Positions 43,680 through 51,500 of a DNA stretch of 64,000 nucleotides are shown here, piece after piece. This DNA comes from Clostridiales bacterium (GTDB lineage: Bacteria > Bacillota > Clostridia > Lachnospirales > Lachnospiraceae): assembly GCA_018365455.1 (NCBI GenBank), contig JAGZJZ010000015.1, positions 62,001 to 126,000 of the forward strand. Direction: 5' to 3'. The notes under the pieces are model-generated. The model did no database searches. It saw nothing but the letters and a program-made list of their open reading frames with translations, and was not told where the DNA came from. The position numbers and the translations under genes were made by a program. Numbering within the stretch: position 1 is the first letter of the stretch; every line of letters starts with the position of its first letter.

Positions 43680-43872
43680 AATATTCAATATCATAATTGC
43701 TGTATTCCATGAAGGCTGTAGAAAATTCATTGGCTAGAAATTCTATTTCATCTAAAAAATCTGGATGAGGTGGTCCGGCTATTACTGGAATACGATTATC
43801 AGCTAATGCCTGGTCTAATTTTGACTTAGCATAAGTTAAAGACAAATCATATCTAATTTTTTCAATATCCAT
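43648..43872 (-). CDS. 74-aa leftward protein inside the early operon
   Basis: Acidic hypothetical protein; ATG at 43872 with AAAGGAA. It has its own minus-strand promoter and a leader hairpin (43890-43918), so it is an independent unit within rightward genes, possibly expressed in the lysogen. No family recognised (IRYDLSLTYAKSKLDQALAD region). Confidence 0.6.
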   Translation of the reverse strand: MDIEKIRYDLSLTYAKSKLDQALADNRIPVIAGPPHPDFLDEIEFLANEFSTAFMEYSNYDIEYFIENENEEDI

Positions 43873-43889
43873 TTCATAATTCCTTTCAT

Positions 43890-43949
43890 AAGTACTCGGC
43901 GCGTCACCGCCTGTACTTAAATTATAGGAGAGTTGGAATAAAATAGCAA
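43890..43949 (-). promoter_or_regulatory. Leftward promoter and leader hairpin
   Basis: On the minus strand TTGCTA (43944-43949), 17-base spacer, TATAAT (43921-43926). Between promoter and ATG lies AAGTAC..GGCG/CGCC..GTACTT (43890-43918), an 18-base stretch before the start codon. Confidence 0.65.
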
Positions 43950-43964
43950 CAGAAAGGAGCACAT

Positions 43965-44150
43965 TTGAAAAACAAAGTAATTAGCCTACTGGCAACAACC
44001 TGCATAATGGAAACAGCGCAGATCATGTTCCAAACGCCCTGGACATCCTTAGAAGCAATAACAGTTGGCTTTTGGATCTGCATACTAATCTACTTCTTTT
44101 TGCAGGAATTAGAGGATTTTGGAAGGAGGGAACGAGATGAACGAAATTAA
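43965..44150 (+). CDS. 61-aa small membrane protein
   Basis: TTG start at 43965 with AAAGGAG. One or two helices (VISLLATTCIMETAQIMF; AITVGFWICILIYFFL) and a charged C-terminus. Common type of phage early accessory protein; no family recognised. Confidence 0.55.
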   Translation: MKNKVISLLATTCIMETAQIMFQTPWTSLEAITVGFWICILIYFFLQELEDFGRRERDERN

Positions 44151-44325
44151 GAGATTAACGCTAAGATTGCAGGAACGTGCTGTTAAAGAACGGTTGCGCC
44201 AGAATGAAGCGGTTGCATTTTCCGAAGGATGGCTGCAAACACTATGTGAGATTAACCCTGGCAAATCATTTACATCGGAAGAGATTTACGAATTATTCGG
44301 AACATTAAGCCTAATAAAAAAATAG
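44137..44325 (+). CDS. 62-aa early phage protein
   Basis: ATG at 44137 after GGAAGGAGGG, overlapping the previous gene. Charged helical start (IKRLTLRLQERAVKERLRQNE) and a short C-terminal SFTSEEIYELFGTL. No family recognised. Confidence 0.55.
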   Translation: MNEIKRLTLRLQERAVKERLRQNEAVAFSEGWLQTLCEINPGKSFTSEEIYELFGTLSLIKK

Positions 44326-44395
44326 TCCCTCCACCGACCAAAGTTAAGGGACTAACAAAACAATACATCTGCATTATAGCAAGAAAGGAAAAAAT

Positions 44396-44542
44396 ATGCA
44401 AGACAATATTCCAGATGCTCTGGAACAATTTGAGCAATACGAGGCAGAGCAGAAAAGAGTACATAGGAGAATAAAACAAAACGCCCGTGAGTGGGCATTA
44501 GCAGAAATGGAGGATATAACAGATGAACGAATTGACTTTTAA
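44396..44542 (+). CDS. 48-aa early phage protein
   Basis: ATG at 44396 with GAAAGGAA; all-helical, highly charged (LEQFEQYEAEQKRVHRRIKQ). Overlaps the start of the DUF1351 gene by 20 bases, consistent with coupling. No family recognised. Confidence 0.5.
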   Translation: MQDNIPDALEQFEQYEAEQKRVHRRIKQNAREWALAEMEDITDERIDF

Positions 44543-45437
44543 TGTAGCGCAAACACCAGCAGTTATTGCCGCAAACTTTGAAGAAGTTGAAAAAATGCTT
44601 AAGGATAAGCTTTCCCAATATGACGGTGCAGTATTTACTATAGAAACAAAGGATATTGCTAAAAAAGAATTGGCGTCTCTGCGAAAGGAGAGAAAGGCTG
44701 CAGACGATAGCCGGAAGGAAGTAAAAGCTATCTACATGAAGCCGTATGACGCATTTGAGCAGAAAGTGAAGGAACTTCTGCAACTTTATGACAAGCCAAT
44801 CAACGCTATTGATTTACAGCTTAAGGAGTTCGAAACAAACCGGATAGCGCAAAAACGTCTGGAAATCCACGCAGCATATGATGAGCTGGCCGTGGGATAT
44901 GAAGAATATCTGCCAATTGAAAATATTTATGGTCCCAAGTGGGATAACGCCGGAACAACTATGAAATCAATTAGAGAAGAGATAACACAATTGGTAAACC
45001 ATGCAAAGTTATCCATCCAAACGATTTCATCTATGAATTCAGACGCTGTAGAGGAAGCGCTACGCCTGTTTAAAACAAATGGAAATTTGGCAGAAGCAAT
45101 TGCCTATATTAATAAATTTGAAGCACAAAAAGCTGAAATATTAAAGAAAGAGGAAGAAAAGCGCAAGCAGGAAGAAGAATGCCGCAGGGCGTACGAGATA
45201 GAGCGGATCAGAGCGGAGGAACGCCGCCGGTACGAGGAAGAAAACAAGATCCGAAAGCAGGCGGTGGAAGAGGTAAAAAAAGAAATATCCTCCATAGATG
45301 AGAAGAAAGCTGAACCACTCACTTGCAAAGAATCAATCAAGGTTGTTTACACTATTTCAGCGACACCGGATGAGATCAAAGAAGTTGAGATGGCATTTAA
45401 CAGCCTGGGGATTTACTTTGAAAGGAAAGATATTTGA
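44523..45437 (+). CDS. DUF1351 phage protein
   Basis: 304-aa protein matching DUF1351, usually next to ERF or RecT recombination genes in Firmicute phages. N-terminal folded part and a charged coiled coil at about 200-260 (Lys/Glu-rich, EEEKRKQEEECRRAYEIERIR). ATG at 44523 with GGAGG. Probably a partner of the recombinase downstream; activity unknown. Confidence 0.8.
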   Translation: MNELTFNVAQTPAVIAANFEEVEKMLKDKLSQYDGAVFTIETKDIAKKELASLRKERKAADDSRKEVKAIYMKPYDAFEQKVKELLQLYDKPINAIDLQLKEFETNRIAQKRLEIHAAYDELAVGYEEYLPIENIYGPKWDNAGTTMKSIREEITQLVNHAKLSIQTISSMNSDAVEEALRLFKTNGNLAEAIAYINKFEAQKAEILKKEEEKRKQEEECRRAYEIERIRAEERRRYEEENKIRKQAVEEVKKEISSIDEKKAEPLTCKESIKVVYTISATPDEIKEVEMAFNSLGIYFERKDI

Positions 45438-45449
45438 CCGGAGGTATAT

Positions 45450-46115
45450 ATGGACGGTAATGGAATTTATAAGGCTTTGGCAGCCGTAACAGAAGAAATA
45501 GGAGCTATAGGCAAAAACCAAAAGAATAAGGGACAAGGCTTTATGTTTCGTGGAATTGACGATTTAATGAATGCCTTGAATCCGGTATTAGCAAAGAACA
45601 AGGTATTTATAGTGCCTGATATTCAGGACCAGAAGAGGGAAGAGCGGAAAACGTCAAATGGAACAATTCTAATTTATTCTATTTGCAAAATTAAATATAC
45701 TTTTTACACGGACGATGGTTCTAATCTCCACGCGATAGTGATAGGTGAAGGAATGGATTCCGGCGACAAGTCAACTAACAAAGCAATGTCAGCAGCCTTT
45801 AAATACGCATGTTTCCAGGTTTTTTGTATACCAACGGAAGAAATAAAAGATGCTGATTCAGAATCGTACGAAGTTGAGGATAGATATATAACAGAGGAAG
45901 AAAAAATAGCCCTGGAAAATGCAGCCGCACGAACAGGTATGAAACTCGATAAAGCATTGCAAAACATAAAGGTAAAAGATATTAAAAAGCTTCCAGTAAC
46001 AGTTTATACGAAATGGATGATAAAACTTGCCAACCAGGAAAGCTTGCCACCTCCTACACCGGATGGAGCAGTAGAAGATATTTCCGAAGAACAATCGGAT
46101 CTTCCGTTTAAGTAG
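45450..46115 (+). CDS. ERF-family single-strand annealing protein
   Basis: 221-aa ERF-superfamily recombinase: AAVTEEIGAIGKNQKNKGQGFMFRGIDDLMNALNPVL, IGEGMDSGDKSTNKAMSAAFKYAC. It anneals complementary single strands during phage recombination. ATG at 45450 with CGGAGG. The C-terminal acidic tail (EDISEEQSDLPF) is typical of single-strand-binding partners. Confidence 0.88.
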   Translation: MDGNGIYKALAAVTEEIGAIGKNQKNKGQGFMFRGIDDLMNALNPVLAKNKVFIVPDIQDQKREERKTSNGTILIYSICKIKYTFYTDDGSNLHAIVIGEGMDSGDKSTNKAMSAAFKYACFQVFCIPTEEIKDADSESYEVEDRYITEEEKIALENAAARTGMKLDKALQNIKVKDIKKLPVTVYTKWMIKLANQESLPPPTPDGAVEDISEEQSDLPFK

Positions 46116-46125
46116 GTGACTGCTT

Positions 46126-46671
46126 ATGGATAAAATGGAGTTTAAAGGCGTTTTTACTGGCGCAGGCATAGATTTTACCACCGGAAAGTTTAGCATGTCT
46201 CTACGGTCGGATGACAATGTTACAGCGGCATATGAGAAGCTAAGAGACCGGGAATTGACGGTTGTAATAAAGCCGTACCGCGATAAGAGATCCAAGGATG
46301 CAAACGCTTATATGTGGGTGTTGCTACAGGAAATGGCAGATGTTTTATCCACACCAAAAAATCGAGTTGATAAATGGGATGTATATCTGGACATGTTATC
46401 TAATTATGGAGTATTTACACATTTAATCGTAAAGCCCCATGTAGTCGAGCGTATGAAACAGGAGTGGCGTGCTGTTAGAGTGCTTGGAGAAGTAACGGTA
46501 AACGGTTCCACGGGAATACAGCTACAATGCTATTTCGGTAGCAGCACTTATAATACTGCGGAAATGAGCCGGTTAATCGATGGAGTAGTAACCGAATGCC
46601 GGCAGCTCGAAATAGAAACGCTTACACCGTCCGAATTGGCACAAATGAAGGCAGAATGGGGGCGCAGATGA
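46126..46671 (+). CDS. NinB-like recombination protein
   Basis: 181-aa protein similar to NinB/Orf family: VVIKPYRDKRSKDANAYMWVLLQEMADVL, then TYNTAEMSRLIDGVVTECRQLEIETLTPSEL. NinB proteins aid RecA-independent recombination. It lies directly after ERF. Start at ATG 46126; ribosome-binding site is weak (TAGGTGAC). Confidence 0.7.
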   Translation: MDKMEFKGVFTGAGIDFTTGKFSMSLRSDDNVTAAYEKLRDRELTVVIKPYRDKRSKDANAYMWVLLQEMADVLSTPKNRVDKWDVYLDMLSNYGVFTHLIVKPHVVERMKQEWRAVRVLGEVTVNGSTGIQLQCYFGSSTYNTAEMSRLIDGVVTECRQLEIETLTPSELAQMKAEWGRR

Positions 46672-46961
46672 AAAGGTTAAAAAGCGTATTTACCGAAGAT
46701 ATGGACCATTGCTTCTTTACCGGAAGCCCCTACATAGAAAGACATCACATTTTCGGCGGAAGCAATCGTAAATTTTCCGAGATGTACGGATTTGTTGTTC
46801 CACTAAGATATGACTTGCATCCGAACGGGGCTAGATTTGTAAGGACACCAGAGACACTAAAAATAGATCAATATCTTAAGCAGATGGCACAGACTTATTT
46901 CGAAGAACATACCGGTAACAGGACAATGTTCCGGGAGATATTCGGCAAGTCTTGTCTATAG
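46668..46961 (+). CDS. HNH-like phage protein
   Basis: 97-aa protein starting at ATG 46668 overlapping the NinB-like stop (ATGA). Motif CFFTGSPYIERHHIFGGSNRKFSEMYG resembles DUF968/HNH-like phage proteins, with HHIFGG and a downstream His; the usual CxxCG is changed to CFFTG, so metal binding may be altered. Confidence 0.6.
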   Translation: MKRLKSVFTEDMDHCFFTGSPYIERHHIFGGSNRKFSEMYGFVVPLRYDLHPNGARFVRTPETLKIDQYLKQMAQTYFEEHTGNRTMFREIFGKSCL

Positions 46962-47037
46962 AGTAACCCGTTAATACTAATTCAAATTTTGTAATGGCTA
47001 AATAATATATCACAAATCTTATTGTAAGCCATGTTTT

Positions 47038-47063
47038 CCTCCTGCCCTTTGCGGCAGGGGAGA
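47038..47063 (+). promoter_or_regulatory. Hairpin before the 118-aa gene
   Basis: CTCCTGCC and GGCAGGGGAG form an 8-bp stem 11 bases before ATG 47075, in a 113-base gap after the HNH-like gene. It may insulate translation or end the upstream message. Confidence 0.4.
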
Positions 47064-47074
47064 AGGGAGACAGA

Positions 47075-47431
47075 ATGAATGCAAAGGACATAGCTAAAAG
47101 CTATTTTTCCCGCATAACGTGCGGACATAGAAATACAGTGCAAAGACCGGATTTAAGTACCGATCTAAGCCAAAGAATAGACAGAGAACTACGAAGACTG
47201 GTAGAAAAGGCTAATCACGATGGTGATTGCATAATAAACGTTGGGAGCGGGTATTACAGACCGATACCAACAGATCCGGTTGATACTCTTGAATACAAAC
47301 AGTATAAAATGGAGGGGCATTCCAGAATAAATAAACTTACCTTAAAAGAGGAATCAATGGACGTGGCATTTAATAACTGGGCGAAAGAGGCAGGTGTTGA
47401 AATTGGAAGGATGGATCAAACTGCATCGTGA
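47075..47431 (+). CDS. 118-aa hypothetical phage protein
   Basis: ATG at 47075 after GGGAG. N-terminal ITCGHRN, C-terminal SRINKLTLKEESMDVAFNNWAKEAG. Overlaps the replisome organizer gene start. No family recognised; position suggests a replication accessory role. Confidence 0.6.
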   Translation: MNAKDIAKSYFSRITCGHRNTVQRPDLSTDLSQRIDRELRRLVEKANHDGDCIINVGSGYYRPIPTDPVDTLEYKQYKMEGHSRINKLTLKEESMDVAFNNWAKEAGVEIGRMDQTAS

Positions 47432-48143
47432 GTTGCGGAGCAAAGCAATCTGGAATACATCAACCCCAGAGCAGAAGACTATTCTTATTACACTGCTGTT
47501 AATGGCACAGTACACCACTAATCAGTGGGAATGGAACGGCGGGCAATACAAATGTAAACCAGGGCAGTTCGTTACCAGTTTGGATAATATTGTAAAAGAA
47601 TGTGGCAAAGGGGTTAGCATACAAAACGTAAAAACTGCTTTAAAAAAGTTTGAAAAGTACGAATTTCTAACAAACGAATCAACAAAGACCGGAAGACTTA
47701 TAACCATTGTAAATTGGGGGTTTTACCAGTCAGAAGATAAGAAGCCTAACAAAGATTTTAACATAGATCTAACCAAGACCCAACAAAGCCCTAACCAAGA
47801 CCTAACACCTATAAAGAAAGAAAGAAGGAAAGAAGGTAATAAAAAAGATATAAATAGAGTGGCGTTCGCCCCACCCACCGTTGACGATGTGAGAGGATAT
47901 TGTGACGAAAAGGGATTCAAGGCAGACGCTGAACGATTTGTTGATTTTTATGAATCCAAAGGTTGGATGGTTGGGAAAAACAAAATGAAGGATTGGAAGG
48001 CTGCTGTTAGAAATTGGTGCCGGCAGGATGTCGCCACAGGAAAGAGCAGTGTTGTAACAAAGCCAAAAACAAACAGATTTAACAACTTCCCCCAAAGGGA
48101 ATATGACTATGAAGATCTGGAAAAACAATTGTTAAACAGGTAG
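47394..48143 (+). CDS. Phage replisome organizer / DnaD-like initiator
   Basis: 249-aa protein. N-terminal winged helix (WIKLHRELRSKAIWNTSTPEQKTILITLL...GQFVTSLDNIVKECGKG), Asn/Lys-rich linker and C-terminal region (TVDDVRGYCDEKGFKADAERFVDFYESKGWMVGKNKMKDWKAAVRNW) typical of phage replication initiators. It should open the phage origin and load host helicase. The start is GTG 47394 or TTG 47397, after AAAGAGG. Confidence 0.8.
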   Translation: MLKLEGWIKLHRELRSKAIWNTSTPEQKTILITLLLMAQYTTNQWEWNGGQYKCKPGQFVTSLDNIVKECGKGVSIQNVKTALKKFEKYEFLTNESTKTGRLITIVNWGFYQSEDKKPNKDFNIDLTKTQQSPNQDLTPIKKERRKEGNKKDINRVAFAPPTVDDVRGYCDEKGFKADAERFVDFYESKGWMVGKNKMKDWKAAVRNWCRQDVATGKSSVVTKPKTNRFNNFPQREYDYEDLEKQLLNR

Positions 48144-48215
48144 GAGGTAACCGGTATGGCATTATAGTTGGAAGGGGAAATATGAAACGTTAAAAAAGAT
48201 TGGAGGATTAGGGCA

Positions 48216-48464
48216 TTGAAACCATTAAGCGAAGAAAAGAGGGCGGAAGTAAGAAGTTTACACAAACAGGGATATAAGCACAGGCAAATTGCAGCTCTTG
48301 TTGGCATATCTGCCGGTAGCGTATCTTATATACTGCAGGCAAGATCAGTAGAGCAAAACAAGGCGTGTAATATTCCACAGAGTTTGTGGGATGAATGGGA
48401 TATTTTGCGCGAAAGATATGGCAAAAAGGGAACACACAGGAATCAGCTAAGGAGGCCAAGATGA
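48216..48464 (+). CDS. HTH-containing small protein
   Basis: 82-aa protein with a resolvase/sigma-4-like helix-turn-helix (HKQGYKHRQIAALVGISAGSVSYILQA). TTG start at 48216 after TTGGAGG. Probable phage regulator. Confidence 0.65.
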   Translation: MKPLSEEKRAEVRSLHKQGYKHRQIAALVGISAGSVSYILQARSVEQNKACNIPQSLWDEWDILRERYGKKGTHRNQLRRPR

Positions 48465-48772
48465 TTGGATGCATTATAAGCTTTATAGCAGGGGGATTTG
48501 CCGGGGCGCTGGTTACGGCACTATGTGCTGCCAGCAAGAACAGCAATGTAACGCTGGAGGATACAGGCGAATACGTAACGGAAAATAAGGACGTAAATGA
48601 GGGACTGGAATCGGGTTGCAAAAACTGTGAACCGGAGAATTGCAAAGAGTATTGCTGCCATAATTGTTTCAACTCAGATGGCATATTCTGTGATGAATTT
48701 GAGGGATATATATCAAAAGGATATGATAGTTGCAATCATTATGAGACAAGAGCATGGGAGGAAGAAGAATGA
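48461..48772 (+). CDS. Cys-rich small membrane protein
   Basis: 103-aa protein, ATG at 48461 overlapping the previous stop, with AAGGAGG. One N-terminal helix (CIISFIAGGFAGALVTALC) and a Cys-rich C-terminal half (CKNCEPENCKEYCCHNCF). May bind metal; function unknown. Confidence 0.6.
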   Translation: MIGCIISFIAGGFAGALVTALCAASKNSNVTLEDTGEYVTENKDVNEGLESGCKNCEPENCKEYCCHNCFNSDGIFCDEFEGYISKGYDSCNHYETRAWEEEE

Positions 48773-49332
48773 AAGCCATTATAAATGCAAGGGAATTTAA
48801 ACGAATAATTGATAATACAAAGCGGTTTATTCGCCCCAGTATACACACCAACATAATGATGGAGTATATACGATTAAAGATTGATATTGAGGCGAGAGAA
48901 ATAGAAGCCACTGCATTAGATAACTATAGAATCGCGGATGAATACGCAGAGCTTGTACAGGCGGATGGTTCTTTTACCTGCTATATAAAACCAAATATTC
49001 CTAAGCTTACAGGAATTGATAAAGTAGAAATTGAGTTAAGCGGTGACAGGGCATATATAGTTGCAGGCGATAGTATTACTGGGTATTTGCAACCAGCGAA
49101 AGAATTTCCAGATGTAGATGCTTTTCTTAAAAAGGAATTAGAAAGGAACTCAATAGCGAACGTGTATGTAAATGCCAAATATTTACTGGATGCAATACAA
49201 CAGATCCCTGCACACGAACGAGTTCAAAAGCCTGTAATAAGGCTGGATGTAGCAGGACCACAAGATCCAATTATTATCAGGCACGGAAAAAAGAACGTAA
49301 AGTTGGTATTACCAGTTAATGTAAACAATTAA
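48769..49332 (+). CDS. Sliding-clamp-like protein
   Basis: 187-aa protein resembling part of bacterial beta clamp (DnaN): N-terminal FKRIIDNTKRFIRPSIHTNIMMEYIRLKID, then EIEATALDNYRIADEYAEL as in the ATALDGYR clamp motif, and a C-terminal LVLPVNVNN. DnaN is about 370 aa, so this covers about half and may assemble differently or be a clamp-interaction decoy. ATG at 48769 overlaps the previous stop. Confidence 0.7.
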   Translation: MKAIINAREFKRIIDNTKRFIRPSIHTNIMMEYIRLKIDIEAREIEATALDNYRIADEYAELVQADGSFTCYIKPNIPKLTGIDKVEIELSGDRAYIVAGDSITGYLQPAKEFPDVDAFLKKELERNSIANVYVNAKYLLDAIQQIPAHERVQKPVIRLDVAGPQDPIIIRHGKKNVKLVLPVNVNN

Positions 49333-49342
49333 GGAGGTCGCA

Positions 49343-49375
49343 ATGGTAAAGTACGTGTTAGCTGTATCTCAATAA
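49343..49375 (+). other. Very short frame with strong ribosome-binding site
   Basis: AAGGAGG precedes an ATG frame of ten residues (MVKYVLAVSQ) that then stops. Could be a leader peptide or a truncated gene. Confidence 0.25.
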
Positions 49376-49399
49376 TTAGAATTTTGGAGGGGGCACAGT

Positions 49400-49567
49400 A
49401 TGGGTGATACGTGTAAATGGAAAAACGTGTGTATAAACAATGGAGATTTCAGAGAGCGCAAAGAATGTTTCATCAAAAATCCACACACATGCAGGCTATT
49501 CAGCAACGAACAAAGCATGAAGATGAACTATTGTCCTACCTGTGGAAAAACAATAGAAGTAATTTAA
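49400..49567 (+). CDS. 55-aa Cys-rich zinc-ribbon protein
   Basis: ATG at 49400 after TTGGAGGGGG. CKWKNVCINNG...CFIKNPHTC and a final CPTCGK give five to six Cys, suggesting two zinc sites. The longer frame at 49417 in another phase lacks a ribosome-binding site and is rejected. Confidence 0.6.
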   Translation: MGDTCKWKNVCINNGDFRERKECFIKNPHTCRLFSNEQSMKMNYCPTCGKTIEVI

Positions 49568-49570
49568 CAA

Positions 49571-49743
49571 AAATTAAAATTTTTGGGGAGAAAAAGAAGC
49601 TATCAGAAAAGCGAAAGAGTGTGAAAAGGAACATGTCAAAAGGGACGAAGCTGAATCCGAAGGGATCAGGGCTTTTTTCCTAAGTGGCGGCATTCATGGT
49701 CGCGCAAAAATATTGAAAGGCGGGAAAAATGATGAAAGACTAT
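49571..49743 (+). pseudogene. Start-less open frame after the zinc-ribbon gene
   Basis: A frame running from about 49571 to the TAA at 49741-49743 codes KEAIRKAKECEKEHVKR...EGIRAFFLSGGIHGR and overlaps the next gene's start. It has no ATG/GTG/TTG start and follows a stop, so it looks like the decayed 3' end of a gene or the product of frameshifting. Confidence 0.3.
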
Positions 49744-50073
49744 AATTATTCGGTTCATGATATTGCAGGAAAGATAAGGAAACACTGTGATTATTCTGTT
49801 CGTGATGTTGTTTGTGATTACGGGGTTTATAAAAATGAAGAATTAAAACTAATCTGCAATAGCCGGAAAAATGCTGAACTAATAGCAAAAATCATGAATA
49901 AAGACAGCGATATGACAAAGCCTTATGTAGCAACGCCGGAAGACTTATTTTCCGATGAAGACAGACCATGCATTCACAGAAAGAATTATTGTGAATTAGG
50001 TATTAAGACCTGGTGTTCTAATTGCAAAAAGCGGGGATTTGGATATGAAGCGGAAAGGAATCAGAGCATATGA
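49729..50073 (+). CDS. 114-aa early phage protein
   Basis: ATG ATG at 49729/49732 after AAAGGCGGG. N-terminal NYSVHDIAGKIRKHCDYSVRDVVCDYGVYKNEELKLICNSRKNAELIAKIMN, C-terminal Cys cluster (CIHRKNYCELGIKTWCSNCKKRG), so probably a zinc-binding tail. Family not recognised. Confidence 0.6.
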   Translation: MMKDYNYSVHDIAGKIRKHCDYSVRDVVCDYGVYKNEELKLICNSRKNAELIAKIMNKDSDMTKPYVATPEDLFSDEDRPCIHRKNYCELGIKTWCSNCKKRGFGYEAERNQSI

Positions 50074-50107
50074 AAATAGATTGGAAATGGCTCATGGAGG
50101 TAAAAAA

Positions 50108-50362
50108 ATGTATAGAGAAGAAGGGTGGATGGCAGGACATTACATAGACAACCATAAAAAATATGAATGCAAAGATTGCGAAAAACAGTTTATCGTCGGC
50201 GAAAAGTTGATTGAAGACTGTCCGCAAGGCTTTCCGTTATGTCCATATTGCGGGCAGTCTAATGTGGAATGTATTTCATGGACGGATGATGAAATGTTAC
50301 AAGAACTTAGTTCGGATTTGGGGTGTTTGGCAATCTACTTAGACACAGATATAGAAAATTAA
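50108..50362 (+). CDS. 84-aa zinc-ribbon phage protein
   Basis: ATG at 50108 after TGGAGG. Ribbon CKDCEKQF...CPQGFPLCPYCGQ, then an acidic end. The frame opens at 50039 but upstream ATGs lack a site. Function unknown. Confidence 0.6.
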   Translation: MYREEGWMAGHYIDNHKKYECKDCEKQFIVGEKLIEDCPQGFPLCPYCGQSNVECISWTDDEMLQELSSDLGCLAIYLDTDIEN

Positions 50363-50388
50363 GATTTTCAAAGAAAGGAAAACACCGA

Positions 50389-50664
50389 ATGATTACGAAA
50401 AGAGTGTCACGTTGCAAAATGTGTGGCGAAGAGATTATTACAAAAGGAACATGGTTTAACCAATTATTTATAAACCAACTAAACGATTGGGCCGTAAATG
50501 AGCATTTTAGAAAGGTTCATGGCAGGAGATGGATGAAGCCTAGATATAGGATAAAGTCTTTGCTTTTGATAGTAGCAGGATGTATGGCACAGTGTTTAAT
50601 TGCCGCATTATGGGTTATTACCATTCCAGCGTGGGCGGTTCATGAATTTTGTTCGCTAACTTAA
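50389..50664 (+). CDS. 91-aa small membrane protein with zinc motif
   Basis: ATG at 50389 with AAAGGAAAA. CKMCGEEI and HFRKVHG give a C2H2-like site, then one long C-terminal helix (SLLLIVAGCMAQCLIAALWVITIPAWAV). Overlaps no neighbours. Unknown function. Confidence 0.6.
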   Translation: MITKRVSRCKMCGEEIITKGTWFNQLFINQLNDWAVNEHFRKVHGRRWMKPRYRIKSLLLIVAGCMAQCLIAALWVITIPAWAVHEFCSLT

Positions 50665-50682
50665 TCTTTAGAGGAGAATAGG

Positions 50683-50985
50683 ATGGAAAATAAAATCATC
50701 AAAATGACAGGAAAAGAGGAACACAAGAGACATTTAAAATATGCAGATATTATGGGTAGGGCAACCGTGATGGGACTGATGAAAGAAACAGATGCCGCGG
50801 ACAGAATGATGGATATTGACAGCGCAGACCAGAAATTCAGCATGAGACTGGATGAATGGTTGGCGGCTGATGATTACAACTTTGCACATGATTTTGTGGG
50901 GATTGTGAATAACATCAACCGTGGAAAAGGATTTCCAGCAACGGACTTCGGCTTTTTCATTCCGAGATTTGCTTCACAAAACTGA
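50683..50985 (+). CDS. 100-aa early phage protein
   Basis: ATG at 50683 after GAGGAG. Mostly helical, acidic C-terminus (NFAHDFVGIVNNINRGKGFPATDFG). No family recognised. Confidence 0.6.
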   Translation: MENKIIKMTGKEEHKRHLKYADIMGRATVMGLMKETDAADRMMDIDSADQKFSMRLDEWLAADDYNFAHDFVGIVNNINRGKGFPATDFGFFIPRFASQN

Positions 50986-50996
50986 AATTTAAACAA

Positions 50997-51130
50997 CTAT
51001 GCGGTGGTGGAAAGGGTAGACACACACGAAAACAGATAGTGGCTAAGCATTCCGGTTCAAGTCCGGCTTGTAATTTCTGTATTGGGAAAGGCATGGCAAT
51101 ACTATAAGGTTCGATTCCTTGTCCGCATAG
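50997..51130 (+). ncRNA. tRNA-like RNA with a long insertion
   Basis: Outer stem CTATGCGG (50997)/CCGCATAG (51123-51130), a class II tRNA-Leu-like D region (TGGTGGAAAGGGTAGACAC), and a tRNA-like T arm TAAGG-TTCGATT-CCTTG (51104-51120) place this between two coding genes. Between them is a long insertion with another T-arm-like loop (CCGG-TTCAAGT-CCGG, 51052-51066) and hairpin GTATTG/CAATAC (51079-51102). It does not fold as a normal tRNA: about 134 bases, no clear anticodon, an extra base near the T stem. Possibly a degenerate or specialised phage tRNA-like RNA. Confidence 0.6.
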
Positions 51131-51157
51131 TTAAAATTAGAATTTTGGAGGGTAGAG

Positions 51158-51475
51158 ATGACAGTAAAAGAGTATAACCAAATCTATTCAAACGTAGGAA
51201 CTTGTAAGTGTGTGATGAGTCACCTTGATGAAATCCTGAGAGATGGTGACATTAAGAGACTCCAATTATTAGTACCAGATTATTTTGTACAGATAGTAGA
51301 TGAAGCATTGGACATATACTTGACGTACTACAGACTGCAAATAAATCCGAATATGTCAACATTTGATAGGTTGGAACCGTTTTTAAACTGGTGTGAAAAA
51401 ACAGGAAATGAGATTACAAGTAAAAATTATCAAGAGTATTTAAACCAAAAAGATATAGATGAAAATGTCATCTAA
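51158..51475 (+). CDS. 105-aa early phage protein
   Basis: ATG at 51158 after TTGGAGGG. Helical protein (VMSHLDEILRDGDIKRLQLLVPDYFVQIVDEALDIYLTYYRL); no family recognised. Confidence 0.55.
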   Translation: MTVKEYNQIYSNVGTCKCVMSHLDEILRDGDIKRLQLLVPDYFVQIVDEALDIYLTYYRLQINPNMSTFDRLEPFLNWCEKTGNEITSKNYQEYLNQKDIDENVI

Positions 51476-51500
51476 ACTGAAAATGTGAAAAGGAGAAGCA

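Noticed and set aside
49417..49683. 88-aa open frame
   Set aside because: Lacks a ribosome-binding site and has low-complexity Lys-rich content; the frame from ATG 49400 has TTGGAGGGGG and a Cys pattern.
50997..51130. Ordinary tRNA-Leu gene
   Set aside because: Too long, with no anticodon arm that fits and a second T-arm-like loop; kept only as a tRNA-like RNA.
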